The position numbers and the translations under genes were made by a program. DNA of 64,000 nucleotides from Massilia brevitalea. GTDB lineage: Bacteria > Pseudomonadota > Gammaproteobacteria > Burkholderiales > Burkholderiaceae_D. The stretch lies in contig NZ_JAULSI010000012.1 in NCBI RefSeq assembly GCF_030711405.1, positions 62,001 through 126,000 of the forward strand, given 5' to 3'. Each line of letters begins with the position of its first letter. Positions within the stretch are counted from its first letter, which is position 1. The notes under the pieces are model-generated. The model had not been told where the DNA came from and made no database searches. It saw only the letters and a list, made by a program, of their open reading frames with translations. Of the stretch, positions 42,455 to 50,253 are shown in pieces.

Positions 42455-43492
42455 GTGAATAATTCGAAGAAGATCGCCCTGGCCGTCGCCATGCTCTGCG
42501 CCGCCGGCACCGCGCTGGCTCAAGAAGCGTCTGAGATCATCAACCCGTCCTGGTACATCCAGCCTAGCGTTGTCGGCATGAAGCCTGACAGCAACTTCGG
42601 CGTGGATGACAAGGACTGGGGCGGCGGCCTGAAGTTCGGTAAGGCCGTGCACCCGTACTGGGATATCCAGATCGGTGCCACCCAGGTCCGTACCGAAGAC
42701 GGCGCTGCGCGCTATCGCCAGACCCTGGTCGGCGTCGATGCGCTGCTGATGCTGTCGCGTAAACAGTTCCGCCCATTCATCCTGTTCGGCGTTGGCGCCG
42801 AGCGCGACAAGGTTGAAAACGCACAGCGTTTCGTCAGCAAGAACTCGCCATATGCAACCGCCGGTATCGGCTTCCAGGCAAGCCTGAGCCCACAGTGGTC
42901 GCTGCAGGCCGACATCCGTTCGGTGCGCGGCTTCCTGCGTGACGACGAACGCTACGGCTTCGAACAAAGCAACAACAAGTACGTCACCGTCGGCCTGAAC
43001 TACGCGTTCAACCCGCCGCCAGCACCACCGGCACCAGCTCCGGCACCAGTCGTCGAAGCCCCGGCTCCGGCACCGGCGCCGGTCGCTCCGCCGCCACCAC
43101 CGCCAGCACGCTTCGAGAAGGTCACGATGTCGGCTACCGAACTGTTCCAGTTCGACAAGGCTGAACTGCGCATGCCGCAGACCCGCCTGGACGAGATCGC
43201 CATGGCCCTGCAAGCCGACACCAGCATCACCAACGTCGACATCACCGGCTACACCGACCGCCTGGGTTCGGACAGCTACAACCAGAAACTGTCGGAGCGC
43301 CGCGCCAACGCCGTGCGTGACTACCTGGTCAGCAAGGGCATCGACGGTGGCCGCCTGAACGCCGTCGGCAAAGGCGAAGCGAATCCTGTCGTCGAGTGCA
43401 ACGACAAGAAACGTGCAGACCTGATCAAGTGCCTGGAACCAAACCGTCGCGTCGAAGTCGAGCAGATCACGATCGAAAAACGCGTGCAGTAA
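42455..43492 (+). CDS. OmpA-family outer-membrane protein
   Basis: The 345-residue protein has a signal peptide (cleavage after ALAQ), an 8-strand OmpA-like barrel (about 25-190; YIQPSVVGMKPDSNFG ... KYVTVGLNYAF), a Pro/Ala hinge (about 192-223) and a C-terminal OmpA domain (about 225-340) with the peptidoglycan-binding motif TGYTDRLGSDSYNQKLSERRANAVRDYL. It is probably an abundant structural porin. The GTG at 42455 follows GGGAG; an in-frame ATG at 42419 would put 12 residues before the signal peptide and is rejected. Two hairpins follow the stop. Confidence 0.93.
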   Translation: MNNSKKIALAVAMLCAAGTALAQEASEIINPSWYIQPSVVGMKPDSNFGVDDKDWGGGLKFGKAVHPYWDIQIGATQVRTEDGAARYRQTLVGVDALLMLSRKQFRPFILFGVGAERDKVENAQRFVSKNSPYATAGIGFQASLSPQWSLQADIRSVRGFLRDDERYGFEQSNNKYVTVGLNYAFNPPPAPPAPAPAPVVEAPAPAPAPVAPPPPPPARFEKVTMSATELFQFDKAELRMPQTRLDEIAMALQADTSITNVDITGYTDRLGSDSYNQKLSERRANAVRDYLVSKGIDGGRLNAVGKGEANPVVECNDKKRADLIKCLEPNRRVEVEQITIEKRVQ

Positions 43493-43507
43493 TTCCGGTC
43501 TACCGGC

Positions 43508-43534
43508 AGGGGCAATGAAATCGACATTGCCCCT
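43508..43534 (+). terminator. First hairpin after ompA
   Basis: A perfect 10-bp stem (AGGGGCAATG / CATTGCCCCT) with a 7-nt loop lies 15 nt after the ompA stop. It is followed by a second hairpin with a T-run and may protect or terminate the transcript. Confidence 0.6.
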
Positions 43535-43564
43535 TGATCTCCGGGCGTCCCAGGACGTCCGGCC

Positions 43565-43592
43565 AAAGGGGCCTCGGGCCCCTTTTCTTTTT
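43565..43592 (+). terminator. Rho-independent terminator after ompA
   Basis: A 9-bp stem (AAAGGGGCC / GGCCCCTTT) with a TCG loop is followed by TCTTTTTCC. It lies between ompA and the YihY gene. Confidence 0.85.
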
Positions 43593-43620
43593 CCTCTTTT
43601 TCTTTTTCTGGAGATCCGGT

Positions 43621-44535
43621 ATGGCCGTTAAAAATTGGTTCCCATATTCACGCCAGATCATCCACGTGATGAAGTGCGCCGTCAGCGAATGGCTGGACCA
43701 CCGCGCCGCCAGCAAGGGCGCCGCACTGGCTTACTACACCCTGTTCTCGCTGGCGCCGATCCTGGTGCTGGTGATCGCGATCGCCGGCTTCTTCTACGGC
43801 GCCGAAGCGGCGCGCGGGCAGTTATTCAATGAATTGCGCGGCCTGGTCGGGGCGCAAGGCGCCGACACCATCCAGGCCATCCTGGCCGGCGCACAGAACA
43901 AGGACAGCGGCCTGATGGCCACCATCATCGCCACCGTGCTGCTGCTGGTCGGCGCCACCTCCGTCTTCGCCGAGCTGAAGGACAGCCTGGACGAGATCTG
44001 GGACGTGCCGCCGCCGAAAGACGCCAGCTGGTGGGACACGGTGCGCACGCGCCTGCTGTCGTTCGGCCTGATCCTGGTGCTGGGCTTCCTGCTGATGGTG
44101 TCGCTGGTGGTGAGCGCGGCGATGGCCGTGGTCGAAAACTATTTCGGCGGCATGTACAAGGAAGCGTCGATCATCATCGGCTGGATTTCGTCCTGCATCA
44201 GCTTCCTCGTCATCGCCGTCCTGTTCGGCACCATCTACAAGCTGCTGCCGCGCATCCACCTGTCCTGGCACGATGTCACCATCGGCGCACTCGGCACCGC
44301 CGCCCTGTTCACCCTCGGGAAATTCGGCATCGGCCTGTACATCGGCAACAGCGGCGCCGCCAGCAGCTTCGGCGCGGCCGGCTCGCTGATCGCCCTGCTG
44401 CTGTGGGTGTATTACTCGGCGCAGATCTTCTTCCTCGGCGCCGAGTTCGCGCGCCAGTATGCGCTGCAACTGGGCAGCTTGCGGCACAAGCCGAAGGAAG
44501 AGACCGGGGCCAAGAACATCAAGCGCATGAGCTGA
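43621..44535 (+). CDS. yihY: YihY/virulence factor BrkB family membrane protein
   Basis: The 304-residue protein has about six membrane segments. It contains the family hallmarks HRAASKGAALAYYTLFSLAPILVLVIAIAGFFYG (about 28-61), SVFAELKDSLDEIWDV (about 115-130), RTRLLSFGLILVLGFLLMVSLVVSAAM and the C-terminal LLWVYYSAQIFFLGAEFARQYA. The family was once called tRNA processing RNase BN and was later reassigned to a membrane protein of unknown role. The ATG at 43621 follows GGAGATCCGGT. Confidence 0.93.
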   Translation: MAVKNWFPYSRQIIHVMKCAVSEWLDHRAASKGAALAYYTLFSLAPILVLVIAIAGFFYGAEAARGQLFNELRGLVGAQGADTIQAILAGAQNKDSGLMATIIATVLLLVGATSVFAELKDSLDEIWDVPPPKDASWWDTVRTRLLSFGLILVLGFLLMVSLVVSAAMAVVENYFGGMYKEASIIIGWISSCISFLVIAVLFGTIYKLLPRIHLSWHDVTIGALGTAALFTLGKFGIGLYIGNSGAASSFGAAGSLIALLLWVYYSAQIFFLGAEFARQYALQLGSLRHKPKEETGAKNIKRMS

Positions 44536-44551
44536 AGCCTGGCTTACGTGT

Positions 44552-44585
44552 AACAGCCGCGATACGTCGCGGCTGTTTTGTTTTG
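44552..44585 (+). terminator. Rho-independent terminator after yihY
   Basis: A perfect 11-bp stem (AACAGCCGCGA / TCGCGGCTGTT) with a TACG loop is followed by TTGTTTTG. Confidence 0.88.
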
Positions 44586-44645
44586 TGGGCCGTTGGCCCG
44601 TGCCAACCAACAATGTCAGGCTGCTCGAACGGTCGGTGACAAGCT

Positions 44646-44755
44646 GTAGGGTGGGCACTTGTGCCCACGCGGTAGAACAGCAGGTGGTCGTGCTGCTTCG
44701 CGAAGCCATAGGGGATGCGAGGGCACGACCGCGTGGGCACAAGTGCCCACCCTAC
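44646..44755. repeat. REP-like inverted pair 4
   Basis: A 27-bp unit (44646-44672; hairpin GTGGGCAC-TT-GTGCCCAC) is repeated exactly in inverted form at 44729-44755 with a 56-bp spacer. The outer end reads GTAGGG instead of the GTACGG of pair 1. It lies between the convergent yihY and AI-2E-type transporter genes. Confidence 0.85.
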
Positions 44756-44768
44756 CCGGCGCATAACC

Positions 44769-44788
44769 GGTGGGTTAGAGAACCCACC
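44769..44788 (-). terminator. Short hairpin at the end of the AI-2E-type transporter gene
   Basis: GGTGGGTT-AGAG-AACCCACC, a perfect 8-bp stem with a 4-nt loop, abuts the stop codon of the minus-strand transporter gene. It may be a terminator stem or a further repeat related to the REP-like units, which also end in CCCACCCTAC. Confidence 0.45.
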
Positions 44789-46057
44789 CTACTCGCCGAG
44801 CAGCTCCGCCAGGGCTTCCATGCCTTCGACGCGCTCGGCGACGACCTTCAGCACCACCACCACCGGCACGCCGAGCAGCAGGCCCCACATGCCCCACAGC
44901 CAGCCCCAGAACAGCAGGCTGACGAACACGGCGGCCGGATTCATCTTGGCGATCTTGCCGGTCATCCAGGTGGTGACGACCATGCCGACCAGGGTGGCGA
45001 TGCCCATCGAGGCGCCGGCCACCAGGATCACCATGCGCAGCGACTCGAACTGCATGAAGGCGACCAGGCCGGTGGCCGAGGTGATCAGCAAGGGGCCGAA
45101 GTACGGCATGATGTGGGCCACGCCGGCGAAGATGGCCCAGGCGCCGGCGTTTTCCAGGCCGATGGCGCGCAGCGCCACCCACATCAGCAGGGCCAGCAGG
45201 ATGTTCGTGACCAGCAGCATGAACATGTAGTTCTGGATCGAGGTGTTGATGTCGTCCAGGATGTGTACGGTCACCTTTTTGCGCGTGAGCGAGGGCCCGG
45301 TCAGCTTGACCAGCTTGCGCTTGAAGGTGTCGCCGGCCAGCAGCAGGAAAAACACCAGGAACACGACCATGGTCGCCTGGGTGACGAACGACGCCAGGCC
45401 GACCGAGCCGGCCAGCAGCCAGTCGGTGATGCGGAAACCCGATGAATGCTGGGCCGCCAGCGTGGGGCGGCGCTGGATCAGGCGCGGGTTGGCGCCGACA
45501 TTCGCGGTGGCCTGCTCGATCTCGGCGGCGGCCTTTTGCACGCGCTGGATGGTCGAGCCCTCGCCGCCGGTGGCGCTGGAGACCAGCTTGGTCACCTTGT
45601 GGGTCAGCGTCGGCAGTTCGTCGAGGATGTTGAAGAATTCGTCCTGCAGCCGGTACATGGTCGCGCCCATGCCGCCCAGCAGCACGGCGGTGACGATGGT
45701 GGCGCCGATCAGGCGCGGAATGCGCAGGCGCTCGAGCCAGCGTACGACCGGACTCAGGGTGTAGGCGATGAAGATGCCGAGCAGCAGCGGCACGAAGAAT
45801 TTTTGCGCCCATTGCAGCGCGAAGACAAAGGCGACAGTGGCCAGGATGCCCAGCGACAGCCCTCTGGCGTTCACATGGACGGGAAGACGCAGGCCGCCCG
45901 CATGCAGGGCCAGGTCGTCGGGATGGTGCGGATCGCCGGATAAAGAAGGCTCGGGCAAGTCCGGCTTCGCGGCGGCTGCCGCAAATGCCGGACTTCCCTC
46001 GGGGGCGGCGGTGTGGTTTGGCTCGGCTTCTGCCGAGCCCGGTCTGGCGAGTTGCAT
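44789..46057 (-). CDS. AI-2E/PerM family transporter
   Basis: The 422-residue protein has a soluble N-terminal stretch (about 1-65), then about eight membrane helices. It includes the conserved region FFVPLLLGIFIAYTLSPVVRWLERLRIPRLIGA (about 87-119), and the C-terminal part reads ILVAGASMGIATLVGMVVTTWMTGKIAKMNPAAVFVSLLFWGWLWGMWG. The family includes Na/H antiporters and putative autoinducer exporters, and the function here is not fixed. The gene ends in a hairpin next to REP-like pair 4. Confidence 0.9.
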   Translation of the reverse strand: MQLARPGSAEAEPNHTAAPEGSPAFAAAAAKPDLPEPSLSGDPHHPDDLALHAGGLRLPVHVNARGLSLGILATVAFVFALQWAQKFFVPLLLGIFIAYTLSPVVRWLERLRIPRLIGATIVTAVLLGGMGATMYRLQDEFFNILDELPTLTHKVTKLVSSATGGEGSTIQRVQKAAAEIEQATANVGANPRLIQRRPTLAAQHSSGFRITDWLLAGSVGLASFVTQATMVVFLVFFLLLAGDTFKRKLVKLTGPSLTRKKVTVHILDDINTSIQNYMFMLLVTNILLALLMWVALRAIGLENAGAWAIFAGVAHIMPYFGPLLITSATGLVAFMQFESLRMVILVAGASMGIATLVGMVVTTWMTGKIAKMNPAAVFVSLLFWGWLWGMWGLLLGVPVVVVLKVVAERVEGMEALAELLGE

Positions 46058-46106
46058 GTGTTTGCCGAATGTTAGTCGCCGGACCGCGCCGCCCCGGCTG
46101 CGTGGA

Positions 46107-46421
46107 TTACTTCACGCGGATATCGTTCTTGACCGAAGTCACACCCTTGACGCCGCGGGCGATCGCGACGGCCTTCTGTGCATCGCCGGCATCGGACACG
46201 AAGCCCGACAGCTGGACGTCGCCCTTGAAGGTTTCGACGTTGATCTCGGTTGCCTTGACGTTCGAGTCGGCGGCGAAGGCAGCCTTCACCTTGGCGGTGA
46301 TGACGCTGTCGTCGACGTATTCGCCGGCGCTTTCCTTTTGCGGGCCGGAAGCGCAACCGACCATGGTGAAGGCGAGCGCGCCGGTGAAGACAGCGGTGGC
46401 AAGGCGTTGGGTGATTTTCAT
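46107..46421 (-). CDS. BON-domain lipoprotein (OsmY-like)
   Basis: The 104-residue lipoprotein (lipobox MVGC) is followed by a single BON domain: YVDDSVITAKVKAAFAADSNVKATEINVETFKGDVQLSGFVSDAGDAQKAVAIARGVKGVTSVKNDIRVK. BON domains bind phospholipid and occur in osmotic-stress proteins such as OsmY and in the outer-membrane lipoprotein DolP. The ATG at 46421 follows AGAAAGGGATACATC. A second BON lipoprotein lies at 54078. Confidence 0.92.
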   Translation of the reverse strand: MKITQRLATAVFTGALAFTMVGCASGPQKESAGEYVDDSVITAKVKAAFAADSNVKATEINVETFKGDVQLSGFVSDAGDAQKAVAIARGVKGVTSVKNDIRVK

Positions 46422-46506
46422 GATGTATCCCTTTCTTTCGTTGGTCAAAAAAATATTCACTGCGTCGTATGTTTACTGCTTGCTCACTGCGAGCGGGGCC
46501 GGTACG

Positions 46507-47118
46507 TTACTTGCCGTACGCGGTTTTTGCGGCCTGGACACATTGGTCCTTTGCCGCGCCGGCAAACGCATCGCACTTCTGCAGTGCGACCCGGTATTCA
46601 GCCGTCAGTTTGTCTTCGCGCGCATTGCTGCGTGCTTCGATCATCTTGCGGTCCGCCGTGGCATCGGCCTGGGCGGCGACCAGGGTCGCCTTGGCCTGCT
46701 TGATGCACACGTCGCGGTCGTTGCCCGCCAGCGCCCCGCAGCGCGCCTTGTCGCGCGCATGGTTGGCGTCGGCGATGCGCATGCGGGCCTGGGTATAGGC
46801 CTTCAGGGTGTTCTTGTAGGCGGCGCCGGCTTCTTCCTCGGTGCGCACGCGCTCGGCCTTGGCTTCGGCCTCGCACACATCGTGCGGGTTGCCGCTCAGG
46901 CTGTCACAGCGCGTCCGCGCCGCCTTGTAGCTGGCGGCCGCCGTGTCGCGCGCCCGCTCATACGCGGTCTTGGCGTCGGGCACCGGTGCACCCGTGGCTG
47001 CGGCCGTCGCGGCCGGCATGGCCGGCGTCGTGACCGCCTGGGCCCGCGCATGGCCGACCCACAACAGGGCAGCTCCGACGATCAACAGCGCATGCGTATT
47101 TTTCATTCTTGTCGTCAT
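46507..47118 (-). CDS. Exported Cys-repeat helical protein of unknown function
   Basis: The 203-residue protein has a signal peptide (cleavage after ARAQ) and three repeats of a Cys pair in helical context: ARTRCDSLSGNPHDVCEAEAKAERV, ARDKARCGALAGNDRDVCIKQAKATL and ALQKCDAFAGAAKDQCVQAAKTAYGK. The C-(x4-8)-D-x-C-x-x-(E/Q)A-K units recall short cysteine-motif repeats of exported proteins in Burkholderiales. A shorter relative lies at 47931. The ATG at 47118 follows GGAG at 9-nt spacing. No function is recognised. Confidence 0.8.
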   Translation of the reverse strand: MTTRMKNTHALLIVGAALLWVGHARAQAVTTPAMPAATAAATGAPVPDAKTAYERARDTAAASYKAARTRCDSLSGNPHDVCEAEAKAERVRTEEEAGAAYKNTLKAYTQARMRIADANHARDKARCGALAGNDRDVCIKQAKATLVAAQADATADRKMIEARSNAREDKLTAEYRVALQKCDAFAGAAKDQCVQAAKTAYGK

Positions 47119-47297
47119 GTGTTTGGTACTCCTGCTCCGTACTCTCGATGTTCCCTGCTGTTTTGTTTTGTGCTCTCTTTTTTCGCTCTGTGTATCAACA
47201 CAGTAATGACGTTTTACGCCGATCGCACACCGTCTTCTGTACGCTGTCGAACACAACAGCGCGATACTGCTCAGCATTAGTAACTCGGCAACAATGC

Positions 47298-47311
47298 GTG
47301 CGTCATCGCAC
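47298..47311. promoter_or_regulatory. GTGCG-N4-CGCAC operator candidate, site 2
   Basis: GTGCG-TCAT-CGCAC is perfect in both arms. It lies 57 nt before the glycine-zipper gene at 47369. CTATTCTGG, a likely -10 region, lies about 20 nt downstream, and the same CTATTCTGG occurs before the BON gene at 54078. Confidence 0.6.
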
Positions 47312-47368
47312 AGACCCCTCGCGCGCGGCTGTCTATTCTGGCCGTACATCATTTGCCAGGAGAACAAT

Positions 47369-47833
47369 ATGAAAGCTACCCGCACCCTTGCCGCTGCGGT
47401 TGTCGCAGTCAGCGCCATCCTCGCCGGTTGCGCCAGCAACGGCCCTTCGTACGGTAACAATGGCTACAACAGCGGCTACAACAACACCGCTTCGATGGGC
47501 TACGGCACCATTGAATCGATCCAGGTGACCCAGGCCGAGAACCGCACCAGCGGCGGCGGCGCCGTCGCCGGCGCGCTGATCGGCGCCCTGGCGGGCAACC
47601 AGGTCGGCAGCGGCAGCGGCCGTACGGCGGCCACGGTGGCCGGCGGCGTGGCCGGCGCAGCCATCGGCAACAATGTCGAGCGCAACCGGAATGCCGGCAA
47701 TGGCCAGGAGATGTATCAGGTGAACGTGCGCATGGACAACGGCGAATACCGCACCGTGGTCCAGGACAGCGCCTATGACCTGCGCGTGGGCAACCGCGTG
47801 CGCCTGGTCGACGGCCGCGTCTACCGTTACTGA
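47369..47833 (+). CDS. Glycine-zipper 2TM lipoprotein (SlyB-like)
   Basis: The 154-residue lipoprotein (lipobox LAGC) has an N-terminal Tyr/Gly/Asn-rich stretch and a glycine zipper (GGGAVAGALIGALAGNQVGSGSGRTAATVAGGVAGAAIGN, about 62-101). It ends in the usual beta-strand domain EMYQVNVRMDNGEYRTVVQDSAYDLRVGNRVRLVDGRVYR. This is the SlyB/glycine-zipper 2TM family of outer-membrane lipoproteins induced by envelope stress. The ATG at 47369 follows AGGAGAACAAT. Confidence 0.93.
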   Translation: MKATRTLAAAVVAVSAILAGCASNGPSYGNNGYNSGYNNTASMGYGTIESIQVTQAENRTSGGGAVAGALIGALAGNQVGSGSGRTAATVAGGVAGAAIGNNVERNRNAGNGQEMYQVNVRMDNGEYRTVVQDSAYDLRVGNRVRLVDGRVYRY

Positions 47834-47887
47834 CACCAGGCTCGGGGCCGCTCCCGCCGCCCTGCCCCCTCATTTCTCGAAGCGCCC

Positions 47888-47918
47888 ACGGGCCGGCCTG
47901 CGCCGGCCCGTCTTCTTT
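47888..47918 (+). terminator. Hairpin between the glycine-zipper gene and its downstream neighbour
   Basis: A perfect 10-bp stem (ACGGGCCGGC / GCCGGCCCGT) with a CTGC loop is followed by CTTCTTTG. It ends 12 nt before the ATG of the next gene, so it may terminate the upstream transcript or act as an attenuator for the next. Confidence 0.65.
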
Positions 47919-47930
47919 GTGGAGGTCATC

Positions 47931-48332
47931 ATGAACGTTCGAACGATCGCTGGACGCGCCGTGCTCGGCGCCTTGCTCGCCGCCGCCGCTCCCCTCGCCC
48001 TGGCCCAGGCCAGCACCGACGCCAACGTGCCGCCGGCCGCGGCCAGCAAGCAGGCGCGCGAAATCGCGCAGGGCGATCCGGTGCGCTGGTACAAGGAAGA
48101 CACGACGCGCCAGGAACGCATGCGCACGCGCACGAAGGAAATCGGCGCCGCGCTGGATGAGGCGAAGAATGCCTGCAAGGCCGGGCCGGCGGCGGAACGC
48201 GCAGCCTGCCTGAAGACTGCCCAGGCAACGTGGGAAAGCGAGATGAAGGCGGTACGCGCCGAGGCGCCGGTACAGGCTGGCGCGGCCAGCACGGGTTCCG
48301 GCAGCGCCGGCAACACGGCGGTAGGGCGCTGA
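47931..48332 (+). CDS. Small exported helical protein of unknown function
   Basis: The 133-residue protein has a signal peptide (cleavage after LALAQ). A helical body carries one Cys pair (KEIGAALDEAKNACKAGPAAERAACLKTAQATWESEM), followed by an Ala/Gly/Ser tail. The A-C-L-K-T-A-Q unit is similar to the Cys repeats of the exported protein at 46507. No function is recognised. The start is supported by a strong GGAGG 6 nt upstream. Confidence 0.75.
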   Translation: MNVRTIAGRAVLGALLAAAAPLALAQASTDANVPPAAASKQAREIAQGDPVRWYKEDTTRQERMRTRTKEIGAALDEAKNACKAGPAAERAACLKTAQATWESEMKAVRAEAPVQAGAASTGSGSAGNTAVGR

Positions 48333-48492
48333 GGCCGCTTACAGGCCGTCGGCAAAAAAAGACGGCGCCCAATCAAGGATTGCGACGCCGCTCAAGCCCC
48401 ACCATATTCTTTCGTCGACGCCGCGAGGATCCGGTCGCAGGAGCGCACACTCACTGCGCGCCCCTGGCAAGCCGCAAGCAACGCGGCCGTGC

Positions 48493-48885
48493 TCAGGCTA
48501 CTTCGCGTGCTGCCCGGCGCTTCTGCATGAACCAGCCCGCTACGCCCAGCAGGACCGCACCGGCCAGTGCCTGCTTGCCCATGCGCCGCTGGCGCACGAA
48601 GTTGAAGGCAGCCAGGCCATACGGCATCAGGACGGAGATGCTGGTGCCCGTGGGTTTCAGCAGAGCATCAGCCCTGGCCCGCAGCGCCCATGTCGCGTGG
48701 TCGAATGCAGAATGTAACATGACTTCGGGCCGCGCGCCGTGTTTCACTTGTGCGCGTGCGTAGGCCACTCCGGCACGGTAGAACTCGCCTTCGCGCAGCA
48801 GCTCGGCCTTGCGGGTGGCCGGATCGCGGCGGTGCTTGTGACCGGACAGGCCGGTCGGTTCGTCATTATGATGATGCTTGTCCAT
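48493..48885 (-). CDS. Small membrane protein downstream of YqjE (YqjK position)
   Basis: The 130-residue protein has a His-rich start (MDKHHHNDEPTGLSGHKHRR), a helical middle and one C-terminal hydrophobic segment (ALAGAVLLGVAGWFM, about 105-119) ending in basic residues. It occupies the position of YqjK after YqjD and YqjE but shows no clear sequence match to it. It is the last gene of a six-gene minus-strand unit. Confidence 0.75.
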   Translation of the reverse strand: MDKHHHNDEPTGLSGHKHRRDPATRKAELLREGEFYRAGVAYARAQVKHGARPEVMLHSAFDHATWALRARADALLKPTGTSISVLMPYGLAAFNFVRQRRMGKQALAGAVLLGVAGWFMQKRRAAREVA

Positions 48886-48906
48886 GTTCCCTCCCCTGGT
48901 AGACGC

Positions 48907-49293
48907 TTACAGCAATGCGTCGCGGTCGTTGCGCAGTTCGTTCATCGTTTCCGGGAAGGCAAGCTTGCCCTGCTTGAGCATCGCCATACCCTTCATCACG
49001 AGTGCAGCCGTGATGGCCAGGAAGACGAGGAACAGCACCAGCAGGATCTTCCAGCCCATGGCGTCCCAGGCCAGCGCCACGATTGTCGCGGTGCCGTAGG
49101 CCAGTGCGAACCACACGGCGAGAACGGCGCCGGCGAAGATCGCCAGCAGTTCGATCGCGTGGTTGCGCACCTCCGACAACTCGAGTGCCGCTAATTCGAC
49201 GCGGGACACGATGAGGCCGAACAGGTTCTTCGCCAGGCCGGAGATGCCGCCCATAAGTCCGGGACCATGTACAACGGTGTCGGTCTTTTCCAT
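48907..49293 (-). CDS. YqjE-like phage-holin-family membrane protein
   Basis: The 128-residue protein has two strong membrane segments (about 47-72 and 79-103; LLAIFAGAVLAVWFALAYGTATIVALAW and ILLVLFLVFLAITAALVM). The start GLAKNLFGLIVSRVELAALELSE is the typical head of YqjE (holin 3 superfamily), an inner-membrane protein co-expressed with the ribosome-associated YqjD. It lies 18 nt after the YqjD-like gene. Confidence 0.9.
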   Translation of the reverse strand: MEKTDTVVHGPGLMGGISGLAKNLFGLIVSRVELAALELSEVRNHAIELLAIFAGAVLAVWFALAYGTATIVALAWDAMGWKILLVLFLVFLAITAALVMKGMAMLKQGKLAFPETMNELRNDRDALL

Positions 49294-49311
49294 GGCGCTC
49301 TCCGACGTATA

Positions 49312-49635
49312 TTATTTACGACCCAGGACGATGCCGACCAGCAGGCCGACGCTGGCGGCGGCAACGACGGTGCGCCATGGGTTGTCTTTAACGTAGACAT
49401 CGGCCGTGTGCGCCAGTTCCTTGCTCTTGACGACAGCTTGACCCTGGTACTGGCTGGCCTTGCCCATGGCGCGGTCCAGCAGTTCCATGCCGCGCGAACG
49501 CAGCTCGTCGGCCTTGTCGCCGGTCAGCGAAGCGGCTGCGCTCAGCAGCGACTGGGCATCCTTGACCAGGACTTTCATGTCGGCGTTTGCGTCTTTCAGG
49601 CCGTTGTCGATCGAGCGGGCGGTGGTGTCTTGCAT
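49312..49635 (-). CDS. DUF883 (ElaB/YqjD-like) membrane-anchored protein
   Basis: The 107-residue protein has a helical cytosolic part (ADMKVLVKDAQSLLSAAASLTGDKADELRSRGMELLDRAMGKASQY) and one C-terminal membrane segment ending in the family signature DNPWRTVVAAASVGLLVGIVLGRK. In E. coli YqjD anchors stationary-phase ribosomes to the membrane. It lies 41 nt downstream of the ferritin-like gene and 18 nt upstream of the YqjE-like gene. Confidence 0.95.
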   Translation of the reverse strand: MQDTTARSIDNGLKDANADMKVLVKDAQSLLSAAASLTGDKADELRSRGMELLDRAMGKASQYQGQAVVKSKELAHTADVYVKDNPWRTVVAAASVGLLVGIVLGRK

Positions 49636-49676
49636 GATGTACTCCTGTTGTGGGTTATGGGGTTGGATAAAACGTG

Positions 49677-50216
49677 TTACGGCACGAGGAAGTCGCGCAT
49701 GTCGTCGGCATGCTCTTCCTCGACGGCGAGGATTTCGGTGAGCATCTGGCGCGTGGTCGGGTCCTTGTCGCCGATCGCCACGATCATCTGGCGGTAGGAC
49801 TCGATGGCCACGCGCTCGGCGATCAGGTCGGCGCGCACCATGGCCTGCGTATCGTCGGAATCGTCGTACTCGGCATGCGACCGCGCGGTCAGCGTGGCCG
49901 GGTTGAAGTTCGGCGACCCGTTCAGTTGCACGATGCGCTCGGCGATGCGGTCGGCGTGGTCCTGCTCCTGCTGCGCATGCTCCAGGAACTCGGCCTTCAG
50001 GGCGCCGTTATTCGGCCCACTCACCGTGTAATAGTGACGCTTGTAGCGCAGCACGCACAGCAGCTCGGTGGCCAGTGCGTCGTTCAGCATGGCGATGACG
50101 GCTTCGCGGTCGGCCGCATAGCCGTCGGTGACGGCGCCTTCGTCGATGTTGGCGGCGGCGCGGCGGATGGCTTCGATGTCGAAGCCGTGCGCCAGGGGCT
50201 TGCCAGACTGTTCCAT
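49677..50216 (-). CDS. Ferritin-like / bacterioferritin-type protein
   Basis: The 179-residue four-helix protein has di-iron ligands at the expected spacing: LNDALATELLCVLRYKRHYYTV, EFLEHAQQEQDHADRIAERI, IAERVAIESYRQMI and TEILAVEEEHADDMRDFL. The EExxHxxxM-like C-terminal motif and ExxxxxH-type residues are intact. Such proteins oxidise or store iron or protect DNA, often in stationary phase. Its position between an OmpA gene and the YqjD/E genes fits a stress operon. Confidence 0.93.
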   Translation of the reverse strand: MEQSGKPLAHGFDIEAIRRAAANIDEGAVTDGYAADREAVIAMLNDALATELLCVLRYKRHYYTVSGPNNGALKAEFLEHAQQEQDHADRIAERIVQLNGSPNFNPATLTARSHAEYDDSDDTQAMVRADLIAERVAIESYRQMIVAIGDKDPTTRQMLTEILAVEEEHADDMRDFLVP

Positions 50217-50253
50217 GATGGTTCCTTTACTTCAAAAAAAACGGTCCGCCGGT

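Noticed and set aside
48344-48366. GCCGTC...GACGGC stem with an A-rich loop after the gene at 47931
   Set aside because: The stem is short, with a long A-rich loop and no T-run. It is too weak to call a terminator.
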